Positions 1 to 14,400 of a stretch of 64,000 nucleotides of DNA are shown here, one piece after another. The position numbers were made by a program, and so were the translations under genes. A model generated the notes under the pieces. That model was given only the letters and a program-made list of their open reading frames with translations, ran no database searches and had not been told where the DNA came from. Numbering within the stretch: the stretch's first letter is position 1; each line of letters begins with the position of its first letter. The stretch comes from Omphiscola glabra (lineage: Eukaryota > Mollusca > Gastropoda > Lymnaeidae): positions 8,230,413-8,294,412 of the forward strand of contig OZ024802.1 in assembly GCA_964017045.1 (NCBI GenBank). The letters run 5' to 3'.

Positions 1-141
1 ATCACACGGGCCCAAGCCATAACTATCACACGGTCCCAAGCCATAACTATCACACGGTCCCAAGCCATAACTATCACACGATCACACGCCATAACTATCA
101 CACGGTCACAACCATAGCTATCAGACGCCTTAACTATCACA
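1..141. repeat. 24-bp minisatellite, about 6 copies
   Basis: Units start atcacacggtcccaagccat. The array is cut by the left edge of the window and decays after about 96. Confidence 0.85.
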
Positions 142-348
142 TTTTCATATACTAATAAACGAATGCAAAGTCTTAAAATTCATTTAAATGTTTCAATAAA
201 TTTAAATAAATCAATTAAATGTTTTAATATACCAATTCTTTATTTAAATGTTATGTATTTATGTATATATAATTTCCTTTATTTAAGTGTACATCAGTTA
301 TTTTTTAATGTTTTAATATACCAGCTCATTTATTTAAATTTTTAAATG

Positions 349-1357
349 GGGGCCATCCATAAATGACGTCACGCGTATAAAAAAATTGGGGGGGGGGGGG
401 GGGGGTCAGATTTTTGTGACGTTGTGTGACGTGGGGGAGGGGGGCTTAATCAATGTGACGTCCCATGAAAAGCGGAATATTACAGTAAGGAATTGCACTT
501 AAAACCCCTAAATTACAGACATCTTTAACATTATACTTTTATACAACAGTTATAATTATTTTACTTTAAAACTACGATATCTGAGAGAATCAGAGCAGGT
601 ATGCTAAGTCCGAAAAATGGCCTCTGATCAAGTTACAGGACGCCAGCGGGGAGGAGAATCGGGATGTAGTTATAATGACCGTCGTGAGAATTTATGGCTA
701 AATGTGGACATGGGAGTCATGGAAGTAGTACTACCACGGGAAGTGGGATGGAACGAAGAAAATGGTTTACCCGTGGGGGGGGGGGGGCAATCCTAGAAAA
801 TGCTTTAGGGCCGGGATTCTTAACCTTTTTTGCAACTCTGCAGGTCCACTGTTTTAAACACCCCCCACCCCTCAAAAATAACGATATAAATTATATTGTT
901 ATAAAATGTAAAATAATTAAATTATTTAGTTATCGTAGTTTTATTTCTTTAACTAACTTTTCTAAAAACAAGGAAAAATATATTAATGCAAGCAATGGGG
1001 GAAAAAATTCACCAGAAAAACATTTACTGCTGATAATCAAGATGCATACACACTGATTTTTTTGTTAAAAAGCAACAACAAGCAATGGCAGCAAATACAA
1101 TTTTCTGGTCTTACGCACCTCAGGGCGGGGGAGGTACTTTTACCCCTGGTTAAGAACCACTGTTCTAGTGAAATGTTTCTGACACAGGTGAAGTAATTTG
1201 ATATCAATGGGAGGTGAATTTCTGAAGGCTTTGTAAAGGACAGTAGTAGACATGGAATTTTAATAAGGATGTGTGTAGAGATTGGTCACGTTATATTTGA
1301 GGAAGGTGGGGGGTCTAAAATCGGCACAATTTGCGTTACGTCATTATAGATGGCCCC
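349..1357. mobile_element. MITE family G (3-bp target duplication), copy 1, with nested hAT element
   Basis: The left end ggggccatccataaatgacg pairs with an inverted right end ending gatggcccc with a few mismatches. Flanking ATG on both sides (346-348, 1358-1360) is a 3-bp target duplication. Poly-G blocks lie just inside both ends. An open stretch starting near 617 (MASDQVTGRQRGG) does not match anything I recognise. A hAT-like element has inserted at 811-1162. Confidence 0.75.
811..1162. mobile_element. Non-autonomous hAT-like element nested in MITE copy 1
   Basis: The right end ggttaagaaccactg pairs with left end ccgggattcttaacc (12 of 15 positions match its inverse). Flanks ctttaggg and ttctagtg are compatible with a decayed 8-bp duplication of nnCTAGnn type (5 of 8 match). 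No transposase is left. Confidence 0.55.
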
Positions 1358-2280
1358 ATGTATCAATTCATTTATTTAACAGTTTTAATATATAAATTCA
1401 TCTATTTAAATGTTTTAGTATATATCGATATATGAATTACATGTTTTAATATAAATGTTATGCTTTTAAATCAAAAGATTATGATTTCTATCTATTTACA
1501 TGTATCTTAAAGAATGTATTGTATTTGTAGGTGTGGTAAACATAAGCTGCGTAGGGGGCAAAGATTAAAATTCGGCGCCCTCAATCCAAAAATTTATATA
1601 TTAATATATTAAGTCACACATTTTTAAAAAAAAATGAAGATGGCGCCCGGAGTGGGTGCCAAATTTGCCCCCATTATTGCACGGCCTTTGCCTCCAATTT
1701 AGACAAATTTACCATTTAATATATGACTAAAAGTTTGAGGGAGGAGGCCGGGAGTAATCTAAAAAAATGACAACATAAAAATTGTTTTTCAGGATTGTCC
1801 CCCTTTTCAATAGTTGACTAATCCGGATGTCCATGGGTAGACTTTTCTTTTTCCCTATTATATTTCTTGTGGATTTTTAACCCTTTAAAAAATAAGTTCA
1901 ATCCCCTCCATCTAAAGCCGCTTATAATTGAACATTCAATGTAGGGACTCAGTTTGTTTAAAAACATGGACAAATAACATACATCATAATAATACTTCAT
2001 ACCCTCATTTTATGTGTATTTAATCCCGACACCCCTTTTCTATAAGTGAAATAGTCTAAAAGAGGTTATACAACTTCGCCTTATAAGGAAACTTCTGTTA
2101 TTTAAAGGTTAATTTTTACAATATTGAATTTTTATGTGAATCTTTAATATCAAGGGTTATAATAAATCGTATTGAAAAAATGTATGTTATATTTCCATAA
2201 AAAGGCAACACTTGAAATCTAATTACAGATGGCCTGTATCCATCACCGTGCTGTTCATTTGACCCCATGAACTCTTATTC
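1358..2280. other. Upstream intergenic DNA, no gene seen
   Basis: AT-rich. A short G/C-richer patch at about 1540-1700, with ggcgcc-type motifs, may be a transposon remnant. Nothing else is supportable. Confidence 0.4.
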
Positions 2281-2434
2281 GTAAATGCCACTTCCGGAAC
2301 AAACCCACTGCTGAGTGTGTAACTGAGGAAATTTCATGATCGGTGTGTTAGGTCTTAAAACACAATTTAGTCTTGTTATCCCGTTTGTATTGGATTTATT
2401 TTAGTTTAATTCGGAGTTAAATTCATTCTTCAAA
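2281..2434 (+). promoter_or_regulatory. Probable vinculin promoter / 5' UTR
   Basis: This is the stretch just before the vinculin start codon. It has an ETS-family core (acttccgg, 2290-2297) about 140 bp upstream of the ATG, and no convincing TATA box. The start context ttcaaaATG has the favourable A at -3. The transcription start is not determinable from sequence. ETS-driven, TATA-less promoters are common for broadly expressed genes, so the call is inference. Confidence 0.45.
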
Positions 2435-2491
2435 ATGCCCGTCTTCCACACGAAGACGATTGAAAGTATTTTGGAGCCTGTAGCTCAACAG
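2435..2491 (+). CDS. VCL: Vinculin exon 1 (residues 1-19)
   Basis: Encodes [19 protein letters not shown], differing from vertebrate vinculin at one residue (Lys for Arg at 7). This is the first helix of the talin-binding D1 domain. It ends in phase 0 at a strong donor (CAG/gtgagt). The first intron that follows is 17,078 bp long. Confidence 0.97.
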
Positions 2492-5400
2492 GTGAGTAAT
2501 TGGTCTCCAAATTTGGTGTGTTGAAAACTTTGCATGAGTTATAAAGAGGTAGGCTTCCAGACAGAAAATAGGTCACGATCCCGGTTCTGTAAACAAAGAA
2601 TAAATTACTATCAGTACATATTGTTTACACCAATACATCACTCCAGATCTTCACCCAATTAAAATCAACTATAATCTTAACTAAGTTCTTAGTTTACCAT
2701 TATGAAACCCAAGAAAGACAATTAATTAAAATTCTTAAAATAACAGTTTTAACAGACATACCGTAGGCTGGCGTAGGCTAGACTCTAGATTGATACTGAG
2801 ATAGACATTAGTAATAGGAAGGAGAGACTAAGAAATTTTAAGAATAATAAGATGATTACTTTTAATAAGATTAAAATTAGTATTGGTATTAGATGTTGAG
2901 AACTTGAAGTCTTGAGTGATTCCACTTTGTGGCAGTCTCAAACTCAATCAGACTATATAAAGTAGGCCTATATTTATATTCCAACTCTGCCAACTGAGCT
3001 GCCAACTGAAAATTATATTAATTTATCATTTACATTTATCATTTATGAATAACGACTATATGTCACAAACCTAACGAATTTATAGTTTGTTACAGTACTA
3101 GTACATTTTTAGTTTTAGTAATCTATTGTTGGGTGAGGACATTGTAAATTGAGTAGGCCTATGCCTACTATTTATAGACTATAAACTATTAAAAACTATT
3201 AACAACAATACTGTATACTATAATATAATCATGCTATAACCAGAAAATATTATTTGAGTTTTGAAACTGAGTTGAGTTATTCAGTCAAATAAAATAAAAA
3301 TGATTCATGACTTAATAAAAATAATATCATTTTAAACTTATGAGTATAAGAGTAAGAGTGGGAGCCTTTTACTTTTGTGTCAGTCTATTATCTATAACCA
3401 TAGTCATAGACTTATAGTTATAGATATTATATTATTAGTATTAGATTTACTCACATTTGAATTTAATCATATTATTAGTAATATTATTAGACCTAGAGTG
3501 ACACCTATGCATACAATATTCGGCAATTCTCCGAAGTCCGGTCCCCAATTATTTCCAATGATTCCTCCTTACTTAAAAGTCTTACGCATCAAGGATTATG
3601 TCATTATTCCATAGTGACGCGTTGGTAAGGGGGTTGTTGGCTTGGTTGAGCGTGGTAGTGGTCGATGTTGGATGGAGGTTGTTGGCAGTCGTGATGCACA
3701 ATCACTCAGCACATTATCACTTATCATATATTACCACTTATTACCAGGGATATTTATCGTCACAGACGCTTGGCGAGGATAACAAACTGTCGTTCAGTTC
3801 AGCTCAACAACGGGATTTATGCTCACGCTGTCATTGTGCACGCGCGCGTGAATTTGTTGATTCAGTAGACCAGGACATTCACACAGAAACTATTTGGATT
3901 CAAGCGATACGTAAACTCATCTATTAGCATGGTACTATTCGCAGTCTGTTTGCCAGCTGCTTGGGTGCCTTTCTGTGACGCAACAGTCACAAGCAGAACT
4001 TTTCTGCTGCTATTTGCAATTGCTATGAGCCAATTACAACATTTAGTATTTACTGACTGGTTTGTCTAGTGACAGTTATTTGCAAAAGCTATGACTGACA
4101 TTTCTGCTGTTTTTTAACAATACACACTGTGCATTGCAATTTTTTTCATACAAAATAATTTGGGACGGGACTTCGGAGGATTGCCCAATATTTAATCAAT
4201 GTCATGTCTGTTAAAGTTACACCTGTGACATGGGTGATTTTCCACATCTCTAAGTCTAAATTAATGGCTAATTGTTTGCATTGTTTGAGCTGACAATCTG
4301 AATTTAATGAGACCTAAACTGTTGTTGTTTTTTTAACCAAGCAAATTTTTGCAAATCTTTGATTTACTAATACTAAAATATATGTGGTTAGATATTACAT
4401 ATAATATTGCCTCATGCATTTTAGGAATAAAAGAATAAAATATGATTTAAAAAATATGCACCATTGGCTCAAGACTCAAGTGAGACTTGTGTTCAATGTT
4501 TGACTTGGTCATCAAAATGGCATCCTTAGAATTTTACATGTCTTCTTTGTATGGTACCTATATGTTTAAGTTTAAGCTGACCAGTGTTAAATATTTTATG
4601 ATGAACTACAAAGAGCAAGCGCATATTGATAAGTTGGCTAAAGTGGCTGAAGCAAGGTACATGGCTCTTCTGAGAATCTCCCTACACAACCACAAGGCTG
4701 TACCTCATATTATGCAAAATCAGTGCCAGCTTATAATGTATTTTAAAAAGGACAATGTTATAGATGGTTAAGTTTCAGAAAAAACATATTTATATTAAAA
4801 TATAAACTTATATGTGCTATTTTTAATGAAGATTTCTGGGGAATAAATTGGGTAGTCAGATTATGAGCTCGTCCTAACTTTAATTTTTTACAGGTTCATT
4901 TAATAATCTAATATTATTGTAGATCGTTAGTTCTATTCTACCGTTTGCTCTACAAGATTTGATGACGCTACCAGATAAAAATAAGTATATGAGCTTTAGA
5001 TATTAATAACAAAAAGATCCTGGAGTAGATGGTGCCACTATTCATAATTTTTAGCACCAGCTAAATATCATCCTAGGTATTCTTTGATACCATATTTCCA
5101 TATTAGTTTATGGTGGACATTTTAAGAATGGATATGTAATTTTCAGGATTTTCCCATACAAACAGATTGGGGGGTGGGAGGGGTAGTCGGGTTGTTAGAA
5201 CATGCTTTGGATCAATTATCTACAGTGTGCAATGTTTTTTAGTGTTAAAATAGTCTTTGGTAGATGCATAACATGCACATGTATTTTTTTTTTGCCTCCA
5301 TCCTTTATGAAATTGTTTCAGCTGTCTGTTTGTTATGCGGTAAGAAATTAATAAATGAGATTTTAAAATGTTTAAATCCTAGCGTCAGACACTTTATTTT

Positions 5401-8400
5401 AATTAATATAATTTGAAATTTCATTTTTTTTATTAATGAATTTTAAAAAATGACAAAGTCTTGAAACTAAAACTGAAAGCTACCAGAATGTAAAAAATTT
5501 TTTTTTTTAAAGTGCCCACTTCCATGTAAAAAGTATAAGATGATGTTAATTTCTGAACAGCACATCTCAATAATATTGTGGGATTTATGAAAGTTGTTTG
5601 ATGCTTATCTTCTTCCAGCTTGTCTCATTAGATAAATACAGTTATAAAAAGTGCTGCAGCAAATGACTGAAATTAAAATCTATTTGAATACACTTGTAAC
5701 ATACCAGTACTCAATAATGAAATTATTAGAATTTGTATTTGTGAAATATTGTATTCTTTAATGAAGTGTTAGCTTACACTAAAATATGGTGTACAGATGA
5801 ACTAAATTTATTAAATAGCTACTGACAATTAATAAGATTTTTAAAAATCTAGTATTTCAAGGGGTTTCGAAGAAGCTGGCTATTGAAGCTGGCTACTAAA
5901 CACGTGTAATAAGAACTAACAACCCTTAATTTTAGAATATGCGGATGCAAAAATTCTAAATTAAGAGTCATCTGTTTTCAGGCTATAAATGAGAGTGGTT
6001 TGAATTTGAGATTCCTTATAATCGTAACGTTATAGTTGACACAGTTCAGTGGCTTTGTAATGCGTCTTCCATGCCAAGTTGACACAGTTCAGTGGCTTTG
6101 TAATGTGTCTTCCATGCCAAGTTGACACAGTTCTGTGGCTTTGTAATGTGTCTTCCATGCCAAGTTGACACAGTTCTGTGGCTTTGTAATGTGTTTTCCA
6201 TGCCAAGTTGACACAGTTCAGTGGCTTTGTAATGTGTCTTCCATGCCAAGTTGACACAGTTCAGTGGCTTTGTAATGTGTCTTCCATGCCAAGGATTCAA
6301 CTTGGAGTTTACTATTATCTCTATGCAGGGTGGGATTAAGCCATTATAGGGGCTGTCCATTAATTATGTCAACAAAATTGGGGGGAGGGGGGGGGTCTGA
6401 AAATTGTTGACAATTTTTGACAAAGGGGAGGGGGGGGTCAAGAAAAGTTGACGTCAACAATGTTACTTTTTTAAAATAAATTTAATTTCATAATTTAGAA
6501 TTTATTAAACTTTTTTTTCTAAACATTTTACTTGTATTCACTTTTTTGTTGTAGTTGTAAACTGGTCTATTTAAAATATTGTTGTTTTTTACCCATTTTA
6601 TCTTTTTTTTTTGGGTGGGGGGGTGGGTAATCAAATGTTGACGTAATTTTATAGAGGGGGGGTCTCTGGAAGTTTGACAAGTTGTTGACAAGCGGGAGGG
6701 GGGGGGGTAAAAATCGCAAAAAATGTGTTGACATAATTAATGGACAGCCCCATAGTGCCCAAGGCACAAACCTACATGGGTGCCCCCTTCTTCCCGGGGC
6801 TCCTGATCTTTCAGTGACCGTGTACCAAACTTGAATGTGAATTTTTATTATAATGTATTTCTTCATTTTCATAGCACTTGTTCAATTTTCAGTTTTATTC
6901 TGGACTTAAATGTGTTCAAAAAAATATTTCTTGACGACTTGTGGTGCCCCCAAACGCTTGGTGCCGAAGGCACGTACCTTATTTGCCTAATGGTTAATCC
7001 GAGCCTGTCTCTATGCATCACCACTCGCAGTGTCCACACGTCCTCTCATACAGATATAGCCAGCCAGACTCGTCCAGAATTGTTAAAAAAATAAAAACAG
7101 TACCGTACTGTTTTATAATTAAATTTTTTAAATAGAAAATTCTTTCTCTTCATTACCCCCCTCGCACACACACCTTAATTCCGAAGCAGCATCCCACAGG
7201 TAGATCACCCCCCACCCCGCCTTGAAACGTTATAAGAAGCACTGGCTGAGTTGAACTGGTACCGAGAGCACACACACAAGGGGGGCATCTACTGTGCTCA
7301 CTCAGTTAAAATGCCGGTGTCTCATACGCCCATCCCCGCCCTCTCCTCGTACACCTACGTGTTTTATGATTCATCGTGTGAAGGGGTTTACGTTAGCCAC
7401 GTAAATATAAATACTGTTTTCTTAGTACATGTACAATCCTGTGCGTGTGTATGTCTCCGTCCTCTTGCTTATCGTAGGATGGGCAGGGCTTGTTCTATAA
7501 GCACCTACATCCTCAGCTGAAGTGCTTGGAATTGAAATTGAAACTTACTTCATCCTTAGGTCGAATAAAAAAAAAACAATAGTCAGGGACACACAGACAC
7601 GCTGCTTGATCAACCCTCATCCTCACGCTCGCCATTTGTACGTTCGTATGTTTGTGTTTCGCGACGGCACCGTGTGTAGCATGTGTTGTTTCTACCTCGG
7701 ATAAATTAGTAGCGCGCTACCGTGCACACAGACTGTGTCATAAACCAGTCGACGTTTTTACTCCATCCTGCGGGGATGTTGTCGAGCATGTCGTTTGCGG
7801 CACTTTCAGTTTGGTTATGAAATTGCAAGCTGATGTCAAATTCCACCTGCTGACGTGGTGATCATCTGAATATATTAGCGGTCACAAAACACCTATATAC
7901 TTAATCAATAGTATATCACATATAATTATGTGAACCTTTTCTGACGTAGATTAAAAAATTGTTTTTTTTAAAATAGTTCATACATGAATGACTACCCCTA
8001 TGCATGGACGTCATTAGGGTAGGACAAGGGGGCATTTGCCCCCCCCCCCCTTTTTTTGAATTTAATTTGCAGATTTTATTTAAATTGCTATGCCTATGTA
8101 CTGTGATGGGCCCACGCACGCACAACCTCCTACCACTCCTTCGATACCCCAACAGACGGGCCCAGGCACGCACAACCTCTTTCCACTCCTTTGATACCCC
8201 AACAGACGGGCCCACTCGCGCACAACCTCCTACCACTCCTTCGATACCCCAACAGACGGGCACAGGCACGCACAACATCCTACACTCCTACGATACCCCA
8301 ACAGACGGTCCCACGCACGCACAACCTCCTACACTCCTACGATACCCCAACAGACGGTCCCACGCACGCACAACCTCCTACCACGCCTTCGATACACCAA

Positions 8401-11400
8401 AGACGGTCCCACGCACGCACAACCTCTACTTCTAAACGTCTGCAGTTTATCGTAAGATTTTAAACTGTGGCACTGTTTTCCCCACAAACGTTAGTTGCAA
8501 TTTCCGTTCCCCAAAGATGTCATCCTTTGCGAATTCTGTTTAGTCTTTTCAGTTTGAAAAGCGAGCCGTGAACACGACTACCACTTGTTCGTGAGTGTAG
8601 CCTTCTATTATCCAGTAACTCCTGGATTATATATATTTATTATAATGTCCTCTTCCGGTTTTTATGTCGTATTTAAATTTCTTATTATTGTTACACGTTT
8701 GTTTTCGTCTTTAAAAGGAATTGTTTTTTAAAAAAAATCCCACGATTTAAAAAAGAGAAATAGGGAGCACAAGCAAATCTCCAACTATTAATTAAATAAC
8801 ACTTATTCTACCGGTCTAACTGAACAACGATGTAGTAGCAATGAGGACTATTTGTTTTTATTAATACTGGCTACCTTAACTTAAGCCACCATTGATTTCT
8901 GCGGCGGGACGCCCCCCCCCCCCACCTCTCCACACAGAAACAGCCGACGCCATCTAGAAATTTTGTAAAGCACCTGGATGTTTGGCGCAATGGGCGGTCC
9001 AATTAAAGAAATCTTGGGTCAGTGGGGTTGAGTTGAGGCAGAAGCTATAGTGTATGATGTTTAGGTGGGTGATGCGTTTAGAAGTTAGCTTCCAGGATCT
9101 TTGAAATGAAATAATTTATCCATACTAAAATTTAGGGTCCCAGTGTTATTTTTTTAAAGAAAGGAAATTAGAACTGTCAGTCAACACGACAGTCCATAGC
9201 ACGCATGGCCACTCGGACCAACTATCTACTTACCTGCCCAATCTCTTTGTGCTATGCCACTGACCAACCATCTACCTACCTGCCTATTTCTCTGTGTGCT
9301 ATGCCACTGGGACCAACTATCTACTTACCTGTCTATTTCTCTGTGTGCTACGCCACTGTGACCACCACCTACCTACCTGCCCTGGGGGCCCCTTTCTCTA
9401 TGTGCTATGCCACTGGGACCAACCATCTACCTACCTGCCTATTTCTCTATGTGCTATGACACTGGGACCAACCATCTACCTACCTGCCTATTTCTCTAAG
9501 TGCTTTGTATCTTTATCTCTATTTATGTATATATTATAGCGTATTATGAGCTGAAATAATTTTATCTCATTCCGAAAACAATAAGCCGAGACGAGTAGAA
9601 GGGCCGCTGGGGTCAGCCTGGGAAGTGATTCTGGGTAGCGCCGCCCCGGTTGCAGATCTTGGTGGTAGTAGCAGATATTCATATCTATATGTTCCCTTGA
9701 GACTCTATAACTGCAAGAACCCAGTACTTCCAACACTGCGTGAGACCTCTTGCTGTGCGATACTAACCCACTGCCTTCGCGTTGAACAGCGGAGACTTGA
9801 GATTACAGAGTGAGGGATAGCCCCAAGGGAATCAATGTGTAATTAGCTGGCTCGTGTCATTAACCAGATGCACGTGCGCCGGTCCCTCCCACCAAATGCC
9901 CGATAAGCACGACTAGCAGATGATAAACCATCGCTTCTGCAGTCGTTTTTACCACGTGATGCACCGCTTTCGTTTGTATTTTTTTTCAAGAAACTTTATC
10001 GTCCAAAAATAAAAGTGACTTGCAATTTGTTTACTGACAATGACTGACATTAGAAGTGCCATGCATGTGTCAAATTGACATTTTAAAATCCACTCTTGGA
10101 AGAATGGAATGTTTGCAATCACAACTCTTACTAGAACTAGAACGTTTGATGAGATGGAATAGTATTTTAAACAAATTAAATTGATCAGTGGCGTAACGAG
10201 GTTAACTCGCGCCCGGGGCACAATACCTTTTTAGAGCCCACCCCTATTCGAAAACCATACTATATTATATGTAAAATATACCATTTGGCGCCCCTTTGTG
10301 AGTAGCGCCGGGGCATGATGCCCCCCTTGCCCCCCTCACTACGCCACTGAAATTGATATGATAGCTCATAAATTACTATATGTACCCACCTCCGTATGGA
10401 CAGTTTGACCTATTAAATGTACATGAATCGCTTTTTTGAGGACCTCTTCAGTAAGCGCATAGGGTTGGCCTTAAACGCTGTCAAGAGTTGCACTCTTCGT
10501 AAGCTGGGATGGTGTTGGTCTGCTCTCTGACTACGTACCATTCAGTAGCTGGTTAACTAACGGTGGTGGTATGTTTGCGTTACGGTGGCCGCAGTGCAGT
10601 CACATCGAGTGGTCTGCTAAGTGCAAAATGGTGGTGTAGTTGAGCCAGGGAGTCTTGAACGGTTTTGTGTTAACGGAAAGTGTGGACGCTACATTGCTCA
10701 AATAATATATGATCATGAATGCATTAAAGAAATGTCGAATACATTCAGTATGGGTGCTCATCTTATGTGGTGGTCACTGGTAATGAAACTAAACAAGATA
10801 GGGAATTGCGGGGAAGACATAATAATATAATATGTGTATGACTTTCCGGAATCAATCGGGAGTTTCAAATACTCCTTCGGTAAAGTTTGACTTCGAGACC
10901 CTGGGATAAACCACCTATTATAAATAACATCACCACGAAGTGATCAAGGCTCAAACAAATTGAAAAAGTCAAAAAATGGCGCATAAAATGGTGGCGGGGT
11001 AATTGAGAACACTTCATACCTTTTCAGAAAATCATAAGACATGTAAACGAGAAATTAACAGTGTGTCAGCTATCCGTAGCTAGAGCCACCACTGCTTGCT
11101 ATCCGTAGCTAGACCCATCACTGCTCACACGATCAACCTTTCATGTTATCGGAGCAGAAGATCCGGTGCCGGGAATGCTCATATCTCCTGAATTGTATCT
11201 CCAGCATTTGTCACTATAACCTGGCATTCATCACGGCGCAACTTAATGACCTGGTTTACCTCACGGTGTAACTTAATGACCTGGTTTACCTCACGGCTTA
11301 ACTTAATGACATGGTTTACCTCACGACGTAACTTAATGACCTGGTTTACCTCACGGCGTAACTTAATGACCTGGTTTACCTCACGGTGTAACTTAATGAC

Positions 11401-14400
11401 CTGGTTTACCTCACTGCTTAACTTAATGACATGGTTTACCTCACGACGTAACTTAATGACCTGGTTTACCTCACGGCGTAACTTAATGACCTGGTTTACC
11501 TCACGGCGTAACTTAATGACGTTGTTTACCTCACTGCTTAACTTAATGACATGCTTTACCTCACGGCGTAACTTAATGACCTGGTTTACCTCACGGCTTA
11601 ACTTAATGACCTGGTTTACCTCACGGCGTAACTTAATGACCTGGTTTACCTCACAGCGTAACTCAATGACCTGGCTTACCTCACGGTGTAACTTAATGAC
11701 CTGGCTTACCTCACAGCGTAACTTAATGACCTGGTTCACCTCACGGCGTAACTTAATGACCTAGCTTACCTCACGGCGTAACTTAATGACCTAGCTTACC
11801 TCACGGCTTAACTTAATGACCTGGATTACCTCACGGCGTAACTCAATGACCTGGCTTACCTCACGGTGTAACTTAATGACCTGGCTTACCTCACAGCGTA
11901 ACTTAATGACCTGGTTTACCTCACGGCGTAACTTAATGACCTAGCTTACCTCACGGCGTAACTTAATGACCTAGCTTACCTCACGGCGTAACTTAATGAC
12001 CTGGCTTATCTCACGGTGTAACTTAATTGAGCCAAAGAGCGTGTGAGTTGCCCTGACATCTCTCACGGCAGCGTTGAGTTCTGTATTTAATCTTTGTATA
12101 TAATGTCTTCGCCTAACTAGAACACATGGTAGTAAATGTTTACGTCTCACGTCTCAGTTCTGCCTCTGACACCGCCCACAAAACGTCATATCCGTTTAGC
12201 TGAGGTGACAGAAACGTCCGCTGATCAACTAGCGTGACACTGTCACACCAAGCCATCTGCTCACTCCCATTTTTAGAGTGACACATAGCCACACCAAGCC
12301 ATCAGCTCACTCCCATTTTTAGAGTGACACATAGCCACACCAAGCCATCAGCTTACTCCCATTTTTAGAGTGACACATAGCCACACCAAGCCATCAGCTC
12401 ACTCCCATTTTTAGAGTGACACATAGCCACACCAAGCCATCAGCTCACTCCCATTTTTAGAGTGACACATAGCCACACCAAGCCATCTGCTCACTCCCAT
12501 TTTTAGAGTGACACAAAGCCACACCAAGCCGTCTGCTCCCTACCATTTTTAGAGTGACACATAGCCACACCAAGCCATCATCTCACTCCCATTTTTAGAG
12601 TGACACATAGCCACACCAAGCCGTCTGCTCCCTACCATTTCTAGCGTGACACATAGCCACACCAAGCCGTCTGCTCCCTACCATTTCTAGCGTGACACAT
12701 AGCCACACCGAGTCGTCTGCTCAACACCATTTCTAGTGTGACACATAGCCACACCAAGTCGTCTGCTCCCTACCATTCCTAGCGTGACACATAGCCACAC
12801 CAAGCCGTCTGCTCCCTACCATTCCTAGCGTGACACATAGCGACACCGAGTCGTCTGCTCCCTACCATTCCTAGCGTGACACATAGCCACACCGAGTCGT
12901 CTGCTCCCTACCATTCCTAGTGTGACACATAGCCACACCGAGTCGTCTGCTCCCTACCATTCCTAGCGTGACACATAGCCACACCGAGTCGTCTGCTCCC
13001 TACCATTTCTAGCGTGACACATAGCCACACCGAGCCGTCTGCTCCCTACCATTTCTAGCGTGACACATAGCCACACCGAGTCGTCTGCTCCCTACCATTT
13101 CTAGCGTGACACACAGCCACACCTAACCGTCCGCTCACTCCCATGTTGTGATTTTACCCGCTGCCATCTTTGCCATTCAACCGTGCCGTGTAGCTCACAT
13201 TCCACCCTATCATTAGTTTACATAATTCGTGTTGGGGAATTGAAGCAAATGCTCTCATACTTTTTATAAAGTTGTCAGTTCCTTCATTGCCTCGCCACCG
13301 TGACATTTGAATATTACCAGACTTGGACATTTGAATATTGCAAGACTGGGACATTTGAATATTACAAACCTGGGATATTTGAATATTGCAAGACTGGGAC
13401 ATTTGAATATTACAAACCTGGGATATTTGAATATTGCAAGACTGGGACATTTGAATATTGCAAGACTGGGATATTTGAATATTGCAAACCTGGGATATTT
13501 GAATATTGCAAGACTGGGACATTTGAATATTGCAAGACTGGGATATTTGAATATTGCAAACCTGGGATATTTGAATATTGCAAGACTGGGACATTTGAAT
13601 ATTACAAACCTGGGATATTTGAATATTGCAAGACTGGGATATTTGAATATTGCAAACCTGGGATATTTGAATATTGCAAACCTGGGATATTTGAATATTG
13701 CAAACCTGGGATATTTGAATATTACAAACCTGGGATATTTGAATATTGCAAGGCACCAGTTGTATCCACTTGGCCTTAACACAACGTGTAGAAGTTCTCA
13801 GTTACAAAGCAACCCTCCTATTATTTATAATGTCAGGAAATTTCATCAACAGAGACCCCTGGTCCCACCCTGCCTGCTCTGTACACTTATAGTGCTCTGT
13901 GTGTTCACAATCAGCTGTGACCCACATTCCTCTGCGTTTTACGTCTGAACTCCGCCTCGCGTTACTCGCTTGACTGGTGGCATTAGGGCTCTACAATACA
14001 TTGTGTGACTGTCTCATGGAGCATTCAAGTTTTCTTCAATGCCAAACATTTCCGCTTATGACTGCTGGGGGGCTTATTTTGTTACTGAACACCCCTCTCC
14101 CCCCCCCCGCTATTTACACCCAACCTTATGCCACAAAAACAGATTTCAATAAAATAAACAACATCACCGATATTATACGCGCTAACCAAAACCCGGTGCT
14201 AAATGGGAGAAGAACTATAGCACGACTGTGGAAATGTTTTGTTGTCTAGACGAGAATGATGGGAGAAGAACTATAGCACGATTGTGGAAATGTTTTGTTG
14301 TCTAGACGAAAATGATGGGAGAAGAACTATAGCACGATTGTGGAAATGTTTTGTTGTCTAGATGAGAATGATTGGAGAAGAACTATAGCACGGTTGTGGA

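Larger units (their letters stand above)
8433..11217. other. Intron 1 stretch between arrays
   Basis: No gene recognised. Apart from the 9215-9499 array and the hAT MITE at 10186-10349, I see only AT-rich unique sequence and short chance open frames. Confidence 0.35.

Noticed and set aside
4487..4771. 94-codon open frame in intron 1
   Set aside because: No recognisable motif, AT-rich codons, no splice framework.
11179..13948. Repetitive proteins of 160-213 codons
   Set aside because: Products of the 30-bp and 24-bp minisatellites, open on both strands at once.
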